Source: JACPXH01 sp964409225 (GTDB lineage: Bacteria; Patescibacteriota; Minisyncoccia; JACPXH01). From it: a stretch of DNA of 10,494 bases. This document shows, piece by piece, positions 5,740 through 10,494 of the stretch (positions are counted from its first letter, which is position 1; the number at the start of each line of letters is the position of its first letter). The notes beneath the pieces are model-generated. The model was not told the DNA's origin. It ran no database searches and saw only the letters and a program-made list of their open reading frames with translations. Position numbers and translations under genes: made by a program. The stretch is taken from assembly GCA_964409225.1 (NCBI GenBank), contig CAYPCM010000024.1, positions 1 to 10,494 of the forward strand. The letters are read 5' to 3'.

Positions 5740-6438
5740 ATGTACTCTGATATTCTTGCTTTGCCATCGTGGGCAGACACTGTGGTTAAGTCCCTTTCTG
5801 ATCTGTGGTTGCAGTTTATGGCGTTTTTGCCAGTGTTTGTGTCAGCGGTGGTCGTCTTCCTCATCGGCTGGCTCGTGGCCGCAGTGCTCGCCAAGGTGGT
5901 CCAACAAATTGTCAAAGGGTTGCGCATTGACCAGCTTTTCGAACAGATGGGCGTGGGCCGGGCGCTTGCGCGCGGCGGGTTAAACCTAGATACTGGTCGC
6001 TTCATTGGTGAGGTGGTCAAGTGGTTCGTAATCGTCGCGTTTCTTCTTGCTGCCTCGGACATTCTGCAACTTAACGACTTCAACGATTTCTTGAAGAGTG
6101 TTTTGGACTACATCCCGAACATCGTTGTGGCAGTGCTCATTTTGCTTGCCGGCGCGATGCTTGCCAACTTTCTTGAGAGAAGCGTGGAAGCGAGCGTGGC
6201 CGCAGCCGAGCTTAAAAGCGGAAAGTTTTTGGGCGCTGTGACGCGTTGGGCAGTGTGGGTGTTTGCGATTTTGGCCGCACTGGTGCAGCTGAACGTGGCA
6301 GCGGGCCTTTTGCAGACATTGTTTATGGGTGTTGTCGGTGCGTTCGCGCTCGCGGTGGGGCTCGCGTTTGGCCTCGGCGGCAGAGACGCGGCGTCTGATT
6401 GGCTGGAAAAGATAAAAAAGGACGTGACAGAGCGATAG
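5740..6438 (+). CDS. TM-helix repeat (CmpX/MscS-like) membrane protein
   Basis: The 232-aa protein has about five hydrophobic segments (near 28-50, 92-110, 124-144, 165-186, 190-213) and ends in GLAFGLGGRDAASDWLEK, the signature end of the conserved TM-helix family related to small mechanosensitive channels. The family is thought to act in the cytoplasmic membrane as an ion or stress channel; function here is inferred from that. Two repeats of a 'LIGWLVA...' and 'LLAGAMLANFLE' type segment are visible (41-58 and 135-147). It lacks the large cytoplasmic vestibule of full MscS. AGGAG (5722-5726) lies 13 nt before the ATG, rather far, but no better in-frame start is present. Confidence 0.88.
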   Translation: MYSDILALPSWADTVVKSLSDLWLQFMAFLPVFVSAVVVFLIGWLVAAVLAKVVQQIVKGLRIDQLFEQMGVGRALARGGLNLDTGRFIGEVVKWFVIVAFLLAASDILQLNDFNDFLKSVLDYIPNIVVAVLILLAGAMLANFLERSVEASVAAAELKSGKFLGAVTRWAVWVFAILAALVQLNVAAGLLQTLFMGVVGAFALAVGLAFGLGGRDAASDWLEKIKKDVTER

Positions 6439-6456
6439 GAGTTTCTGAAAGCGGCA

Positions 6457-6493
6457 AAGCGCGCGAGCGGGCATTGCGCCCGCTCGCGCGCTT
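6457..6493 (+). terminator. GC-rich terminator-like hairpin
   Basis: A perfect 16-bp stem (6457-6472 with 6478-6493) with a 5-nt loop follows the membrane-protein gene by 18 nt. No U-run follows. It separates this gene from the 23S promoter, whose -35 starts 13 bp downstream. Confidence 0.6.
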
Positions 6494-6506
6494 CTGCATA
6501 GGGGTA

Positions 6507-6534
6507 TTGACACCGGTTTTACAGCGACTATAAT
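6507..6534 (+). promoter_or_regulatory. strong sigma70-type promoter of the 23S unit
   Basis: TTGACA (6507-6512) and TATAAT (6529-6534) both match consensus exactly, with a 16-bp spacer. It is the strongest promoter in the window and lies about 395 bp before 23S. A 7-bp inverted repeat (CATAGGG 6497-6503, CCCTATG 6542-6548) flanks it and may be an operator or chance. Confidence 0.85.
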
Positions 6535-6575
6535 GAAACTGCCCTATGGCACGAAACCCATCCATATTCGATAAC

Positions 6576-6640
6576 GGAAGCGGATAGAACTCGCGCGGTT
6601 TCAAGATGTGCGTAGAGCCGCTTCCCTGAAGCGGTTTTCG
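6576..6640 (+). promoter_or_regulatory. terminator with competing antiterminator in the 23S leader
   Basis: CCGCTTC (6618-6624) pairs with GAAGCGG (6628-6634) around CCT and is followed by TTTTCGTTTT, a good intrinsic terminator. An upstream GGAAGCGG (6576-6583) is exactly complementary to CCGCTTCC (6618-6625) and would block the terminator. The two pairings exclude each other, as in attenuators. No T-box or other known sensor sequence is seen. Confidence 0.55.
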
Positions 6641-6654
6641 TTTTCCATACGGGT

Positions 6655-6666
6655 TGGTCTTTGACA
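6655..6666 (+). promoter_or_regulatory. boxA-like rRNA antitermination element
   Basis: TGGTCTTTGACA matches the rRNA boxA consensus TGYTCTTTRACA at all but the third base. It lies between the leader terminator and tRNA-Gly, where an antitermination complex would protect 23S transcription. A hairpin with a TTCG tetraloop (6699-6731; TTTGC/GCAAA top, CCCGC/GCGGG base) follows. Confidence 0.65.
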
Positions 6667-6756
6667 ACTGAATACAGGCAGACAACATTGCAAAAAGACC
6701 CGCGCCTTTTGCTTCGGCAAACGGTGGCGGGAAAACAAACCTTTCAACGTTCGTCT

Positions 6757-6908
6757 CCTGCCTAGGTTTTTGGTCCTTTCGTGTGTTCGTTGGACGAGCG
6801 GGCGTAGCTCAGTCGCAGAGCGCCGTCTTGCCAAGACGGAGGTCGTGGGCTCAAATCCCATCGCCTGCTCCACCCCTCTCTTTTGAGGGGGCCAAAAACC
6901 TAGGCGGG
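6757..6908 (+). repeat. 17-bp inverted repeat enclosing tRNA-Gly
   Basis: GCCTAGGTTTTTGG (6760-6773) and its exact reverse complement (6892-6905) flank tRNA-Gly; with one G-U pair the helix extends to 6757 and 6908. A 6-bp CCCCTC/GAGGGG hairpin (6873-6890) lies inside it, after the tRNA. The helix would present the tRNA as a branch of the pre-rRNA, a likely RNase III-type processing site. Confidence 0.8.
6798..6872 (+). tRNA. tRNA-Gly(GCC), atypical D- and T-loops
   Basis: Acceptor GCGGGCG/CGCCTGC, D-stem GCTC/GAGC, anticodon stem CCGTC/GACGG with loop TTGCCAA (anticodon GCC), T-stem GTGGG/CCCAT, then T6869 and encoded CCA (6870-6872). The D-loop AGTCGCA lacks the G18-G19 pair and the T-loop is CTCAAAT (position 54 is C). 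It may have weakened D/T-loop contacts. It lies just before 23S, in place of the usual Ile/Ala spacer tRNAs. Confidence 0.9.
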
Positions 6909-7060
6909 TGTGCGTTGCGAGGTAAACGGGATCATACAATAAAGCGTATGGTGGATGCCTTGACACCAAACGGCGATGAAGGACGTGGCGTAGCTGCGAT
7001 AAGCCGCGGGGAGATGCTGAGCAATCTGTGATCCGCGGATGTCCGAATGGGGAAACCCTG

Positions 7061-7218
7061 CGCTGTGAACCAGCGCAAGCGCCGTTTCACAGCGAAATTA
7101 AAAAGTAAAAATCAAATATCAAAAATGAAGGTCAGGAATTTTTCAATAGAAAAATTCCTGCACGATTCCATAATTTTGATTTTTGCATTTTGAATTTTGA
7201 TTTCGCCGCGAAGCGGCG
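7061..7218 (+). repeat. 23S insert 1: AT-rich segment between two GC hairpins
   Basis: It lies between GGGGAAACCC and GGGAAGTGAAAC of 23S domain I, where E. coli has a short helix (~130-190). It is built from a hairpin CGCTGTGAA/TTCACAGCG (7061-7094), an AT-rich part with a perfect 12-bp hairpin (7133-7144 with 7149-7160), and a hairpin CGCCGC-GAA-GCGGCG (7204-7218). It has no coding potential. Confidence 0.8.
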
Positions 7219-7270
7219 CAGCGTACCCAGGGAAGTGAAACATCTCAGTACCTGGAGGAACAGAAAACAA

Positions 7271-7387
7271 TGCATACCTCACTTACGTTCGATATGCAAT
7301 TTCTAATTATCTAACGTCTAATTTCTAATACGTTTTAGGAATTAGAAATTAGGAATTAGTCATTACACCGAGCGTAAGCGAGGCGTG
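7271..7387 (+). repeat. 23S insert 2: palindromic element
   Basis: It replaces the short loop before CCCTTAGTAGCGGCGAGC. CCTCACTTACGTTCG (7277-7291) is complementary, with two G-U pairs, to CGAGCGTAAGCGAGG (7369-7383). The middle consists of TAATTTCTAAT / ATTAGAAATTA words. A 24-nt stretch (7336-7359) recurs exactly at 10039-10062. The end motif CTCACTTACGTTCG recurs in insert 4. Confidence 0.8.
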
Positions 7388-7434
7388 CCCATTCCCTTAG
7401 TAGCGGCGAGCGAAACGGGAAAAGCCCAAACCAG

Positions 7435-7600
7435 CCCGAAGCTTCGCTTCGGGAAACTCGAAATTCGAAGCTCTAATTTCGAAACAAATTTAAAATTCAA
7501 AATACAAATGTTTCAAACGTTTAGTATTTGGGATATTGGACATTATGATTTGTTTCGGATTTCGGGCTTCGGATTTGGGATTTCCGTAGCGGAGCTGCGG
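7435..7600 (+). repeat. 23S insert 3: AT-rich segment between two GC hairpins
   Basis: It sits between AAGCCCAAACCA and GGGGTTGTAAGA, where other bacteria have a short hairpin. CCCGAAGC-TTC-GCTTCGGG (7435-7453) opens it and CCGTAGC-GGA-GCTGCGG (7584-7600) closes it, with an AT-rich imperfect palindrome between. Words such as CGTTTAGTATTTGGG and GGATTTGGGATTT resemble the insert at 9916-10084. Confidence 0.8.
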
Positions 7601-7970
7601 GTTGGGGTTGTAAGAATGTATCATTTCTCTTCTTTACTCGTGCGTTTCGCTTCCGCCATCCGGCGGATAGCGGAGCAACGGGTAAAGTTGAGAAGGAAGA
7701 ACACTTTGGAGCCGCGTTAGCCGAACACCCCTGGAAAGGGGGGTCAGAGAGCGTAATAGCCGCGTAGGCGAAAACGTTGGTTCGCTTCCGATATATTTTC
7801 TTGAGTACTGCCCCGCCCGGCTGCGGGGTAGGAAGCAGGCTCGACTACGAGCCAAGGCTAAATACGTTTGGTGATCGATAGTGAACCAGTACCGTGAGGG
7901 AAAGGTGAAAAGCAGCCCGGTGAGGGCGGTGAAATAGTACCTGAAACCATATGCTGACAAGGAGTTAGAG

Positions 7971-8086
7971 CCCGTGTCTCACTTACGTTCGACACGCAAT
8001 TTTGAATTTTTAATTTCGAATGAATTTTCGAAATTCGAATTTCTAAATTTAAAATTCAGCCGTGGCGAGCGGGAGCGAGACACGGG
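7971..8086 (+). repeat. 23S insert 4 (helix 25): palindromic element, copy A
   Basis: CCCGTGTCTC (7971-7980) and GAGACACGGG (8077-8086) are exact inverted repeats at the tip of helix 25, a known hotspot for rRNA intervening sequences. Each arm can also fold on itself: CGTGTC/GACACG on the left, CGTG/CACG on the right. The core 7996-8064 equals the core of insert 5 apart from 7 extra nt (AAATTCG). Confidence 0.85.
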
Positions 8087-8194
8087 TGATAGCGTGCCTA
8101 TTGAAGAATGAGCCAACGACTTTATCTCGTCCGCAAGTCTAAGTCCCTGAGGGGACGAAGGCGCAGGGAAACCGAGTCCGAAATGGGCGAAACC

Positions 8195-8303
8195 TCGTGC
8201 CTCACTGTCGTTCAGCACAAGCAATTTTGAATTTTTAATTTCGAATGAATTTTCGAATTTCTAAATTTAAAATTCAGCCGTGCCGAGCGGCAGCGAGGCA
8301 CGA
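8195..8303 (+). repeat. 23S insert 5: palindromic element, copy B
   Basis: It lies between AATGGGCG and the GACCCGAA block (E. coli ~635-660). Ends TCGTGCCTC (8195-8203) and GAGGCACGA (8295-8303) are exact inverted repeats. The core 8221-8282 is identical to 7996-8064 of insert 4 except for lacking 7 nt. The arms differ in sequence but keep the same pairing, so each copy matches its host helix. Confidence 0.85.
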
Positions 8304-8706
8304 TAAGCGGCCGGGTTAAGACCCGAAGCCAGGCGAGCTACCCATGATCAGGGTGAACGTCGGTGATAAACCGGCGGGAGGCCCGAACCCGTTAGCCGTG
8401 CAATACTATGGGATGAATTGTGGGTAGGAGTGAAAAGCTAATCGAGCCTGGGAATAGCTGGTTTTCTCCGAAATAGTTTTAGGACTAGCCTCGAGTGTTC
8501 ACGACCGGAGGTAGAGCACTGGATGGATACGGCTGCCGATGAGGTACTGCATCCAATCAAACTCCGAATGCCGGTCGCTTAATAGCTCGGGAGTCAGACG
8601 ATGGGGGCGAAGCTCCGTCGTCGAGAGGGAAACAGCCCATGATCGTCACGTAAGGTCCCTAAATCTCCGCTCAGTGCAAGTAAGGAAGTGTTCCGCCTTA
8701 TACAGA

Positions 8707-8750
<44 letters not shown>

Positions 8751-8830
8751 CAGCTCACTGTTCTATGGCAACTATGGCGGGGCGCGCCGAAAATGTATCG
8801 GGGCTTAAGCGGAGTACCGAACGTACGGAT

Positions 8831-9249
8831 TGTGTGCCTGAATTTTGGATTTTCGTTCTTTTGGCGAGGCGATGGCCCCTCAAGAATTTCGCCGAAAGGA
8901 GGTGAGGGGAATGGCGACCGAAACAGACCAGGCGCGAAAAATCGTGCTGGAACCAAGGGGTAGGATCATCGGAGCACTTTCCGATGTAATGAAGGTGATG
9001 GCCGAGGAGGCTGGTGTCGTGATGATGGCCAATACGCCGGAACTCGACAGACTAACTACGGCAATCATCAGGGCGGCGAACGAGGTGGCACCTGCTTTCA
9101 AGCGGCTTCTCATCGCCGGTGGCGTGGAGATCGTCGATCCACGTCCTGCAAGAGAGCGGGAAATGGAGCAGCGAGTTCTCGGATAACGTGGAAATTTTCC
9201 AGCAGGACGTCTCGAGACGTCCTGCTGGAATCCAAAATTCAGGCACACA
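8831..9249 (+). other. ORF-bearing intervening sequence in 23S helix 45
   Basis: A perfect 21-bp inverted repeat (8831-8851 with 9229-9249) closes a 419-nt segment. The flanks GTACCGAACGTACGGAT and AGTGGTAGGAGAACGTT place it at 23S helix 45 (E. coli ~1165-1185), one of the two classical sites of intervening sequences that are excised by RNase III and leave fragmented 23S. Inside are a leader hairpin, a 91-aa ORF and a 34-nt perfect palindrome (9197-9230). It has no group I core, so excision without religation is expected. Confidence 0.85.
8911..9186 (+). CDS. 91-aa protein of unknown function inside 23S rRNA
   Basis: The gene has a strong SD (AAAGGAGGTGA, 8895-8905) 8 nt before ATG 8911 and ordinary GC-rich codon use unlike the AT-rich inserts, so it looks real. 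The product is predicted mostly helical (GALSDVMKVMAEEAG 21-35, ELDRLTTAIIRAANEVAPAFKRLL 44-67) with a charged tail. There are no catalytic motifs, no LAGLIDADG, GIY-YIG or HNH signs, and no similarity I can see to the S23/IVP four-helix protein usually encoded by 23S intervening sequences. The SD's AAAGGA is paired in a hairpin (8856-8866 with 8890-8900), which could limit translation. An in-frame ATG at 8845 would start inside the inverted repeat and is less likely. Function unknown; it may bind RNA or serve the element. Confidence 0.75.
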   Translation: MATETDQARKIVLEPRGRIIGALSDVMKVMAEEAGVVMMANTPELDRLTTAIIRAANEVAPAFKRLLIAGGVEIVDPRPAREREMEQRVLG

Positions 9250-9915
9250 GTGGTAGGAGAACGTTCCCTGCTGCAGTGAAGCCGTACCCGCGAGGGGCGG
9301 TGGAGCGCAGGGAAGTGCAAATGTTGGCATGAGTAACCGCAAGCCAGGTGAGAGCCCTGGCCACCGCAAGTCTAAGGTTTCCTTGGCAATGTCAATCATC
9401 CAAGGGTGAGGCGGGCCTAAGGCGATGGCGAAAGCCGCAGCTGATGGACAGCCGGTTAATATTCCGGCCCCGCCCAGCGGACCGATGGGGTGACGGCGCT
9501 TAAAAGATCGAGCGTGTTATTGGATTTACGTCCGGCGCACAAGCGCGCGTTCCAGGCAAATCCGGAGCGCGGCCTTTAGTGGCGAGCGTAAGCGCGCTGG
9601 TAAGGTTGGTCGCAAGACCGGCCAATTCGATCGAATGAGCGTTCAAGAAAATCCCCTAGGATTATCCGTTGGGCGCCCGTACCGCAAAACCGACACAGGT
9701 AGACGAGGCGAGTAGCCTCAGGTGAACGGGTGAATCCTCGTTAAGGAACTCGGCAAAACAGCGGTCGTAAGTTCGCGATAAGACCTGCCGCCGCAAGGCG
9801 GCCGCAGCGAAAGACCCCTAGCGACTGTTTATCAAAAACACAGGTTCCTGCTAACTCGTAAGAGGATGTATAGGAGCTGACGCCTGACCAGTGCTGGAAC
9901 GTTAACGGTTGAGAT

Positions 9916-10084
9916 CCGATGCTTCGCATCGGGAAATGTCTAATTTCTAATTGATCTAATTTCTAGTCAATACCCAATACCAAAATGTCCAATGTTCAAA
10001 ATCGTTTAGTTATTGGAGCATAGGATTTGGGATTTGATTAGGAATTAGAAATTAGGAATTAGAAATTCCGACGCGGAGCGTCGG
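9916..10084 (+). repeat. 23S insert 6 (helix 68 region): AT-rich segment between two GC hairpins
   Basis: It lies between GGAACGTTAACGGTTGAG and the TGAACGTCCGCC block, at the E. coli helix 68 region. CCGATGC-TTC-GCATCGG (9916-9932) and CCGACGC-GGA-GCGTCGG (10068-10084) bracket an AT-rich imperfect palindrome (9934-10067). The right hairpin is nearly the reverse complement of the left. It shares an exact 24-nt stretch (10039-10062) with insert 2. Confidence 0.8.
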
Positions 10085-10158
10085 GTTGAGGCCCGAAGCG
10101 CCAGTGAACGTCCGCCCTAACTATAAGGGTGTTAAAGTAGCGAAATTCCTTGGCAGGT

Positions 10159-10444
10159 AAGAAAGATGCCTGCTCCGGCGGAAACGTCGGAGAAAAATTC
10201 GGCTTATAACGGTGGAGCCCGACGTGGTTGCAGTCGCGCAAGAGACTGCGTGAACCGCGGGGTGATACCGTGGGAAGCCGCCCGCTGAAGTGCGGGTTGG
10301 CCCCGTAACGACTGAATTCTCTCGAGGCAACTCGATAGATGAAGATGGCGCAAATGTGGCGCCATAATACGCCGACCCCTCCTTCGCCAAAAGCTTCGGA
10401 GGGTGAAGATATAGTCTATGCCACCAGGAATGGTGGACCACATG
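10159..10444 (+). ncRNA. group I intron in 23S rRNA at L1951, no ORF
   Basis: The 5' exon ends GGCAGGT (10152-10158), and the internal guide GCCTGCT (10168-10174) pairs with all seven bases, with the required U-G at the splice site (P1). P2 is a hairpin CTCCGGCG-GAAA-CGTCGGAG. The P7 strands are ACGACTGAA (R element, near 10308) and AAGATATAGTC (S element, 10406-10416). P9 is CCACCA-GGAA-TGGTGG (10421-10436). Omega-G is 10444, and the exon resumes AAGTTCTG, so the ligated exon GGCAGGTAAGTTCTG matches E. coli 1945-1958. It is 286 nt, has no homing endonuclease, and is probably self-splicing and not mobile alone. Confidence 0.92.
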
Positions 10445-10494
10445 AAGTTCTGTCCCGCATGAAAGGCGTAACGACTGGGGGACTGTCTCAACGA

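Noticed and set aside
6661..6689. TTGACA at 6661 as a second -35 for tRNA-Gly
   Set aside because: No -10 follows at 16-18 bp; the hexamer is explained as the end of the boxA-like element.
7385..7720. Open frames within 23S (7385-7720, 8539-8739 and minus-strand ones)
   Set aside because: They run across conserved rRNA core sequence and have no SD or protein-like composition; only 8911-9186 lies wholly inside an insert with an SD.
7971..8303. CRISPR-like or direct-repeat array reading of the two AT-rich copies
   Set aside because: Only two copies, 230 nt apart, separated by conserved 23S sequence and each matched to its helix; not a repeat-spacer array.
10159..10444. Group II intron or insertion sequence at the 3' end of the window
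   Set aside because: No domain V, no GUGYG start and no transposase; P1, the S element and omega-G define group I.

Overview
The window looks like part of a Candidate Phyla Radiation (Patescibacteria, probably Parcubacteria-like) genome. This rests on rRNA genes loaded with self-splicing introns and AT-rich dispersed inserts, tRNA and rRNA genes scattered among single-copy protein genes, several leaderless or SD-less starts, and short unusual proteins. The phylum call is an inference; the rRNA identity is read directly from conserved sequence.

Layout: bases 1-39 are the 3' tail of a group I intron, followed by the last ~45 nt of 16S rRNA with an unusual anti-Shine-Dalgarno tail. A short spacer holds a GC hairpin, a candidate promoter, a truncated tRNA and tRNA-Ile(GAT). 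Bases 443-6438 hold protein genes on both strands. On + are a membrane-anchored cyclophilin and a SET-domain methyltransferase-like protein. On - are a Nudix-like protein and an HD-domain phosphohydrolase split by an in-frame TAA. On + again are an RmlD-like SDR reductase, tRNA-Ala(TGC), a class I SAM methyltransferase and a CmpX/TM-helix-type membrane protein. The 16S-23S 'spacer' is therefore about 6.8 kb long and includes oppositely oriented genes, so 16S and 23S cannot form one ordinary transcript.

The 23S unit has its own apparatus: a perfect TTGACA/TATAAT promoter (6507-6534), a leader with a terminator and a competing antiterminator pairing, a boxA-like element, a UUCG hairpin, tRNA-Gly(GCC) enclosed by a 17-bp helix, and then 23S from about 6929 to beyond the window end (E. 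coli positions ~1-2001).

The visible 23S is about 1.5 kb longer than the matching E. coli part. Extra segments are: five AT-rich imperfect palindromes bracketed by GC hairpins, plus a related one in the helix 68 region, of which two are identical apart from a 7-nt indel; a helix-45 intervening sequence closed by a perfect 21-bp inverted repeat and carrying a 91-aa ORF that does not resemble the known S23 IVS protein; and a complete 286-nt group I intron at E. coli position 1951, for which the P1 pairing, P9 and omega-G can be read.

The most interesting points are the protein-coding intervening sequence inside 23S, the insert family in rRNA helices, the split rRNA operon with its own 23S control region, the altered 16S tail, and two protein genes whose start codons lie 1-3 nt after a tRNA.
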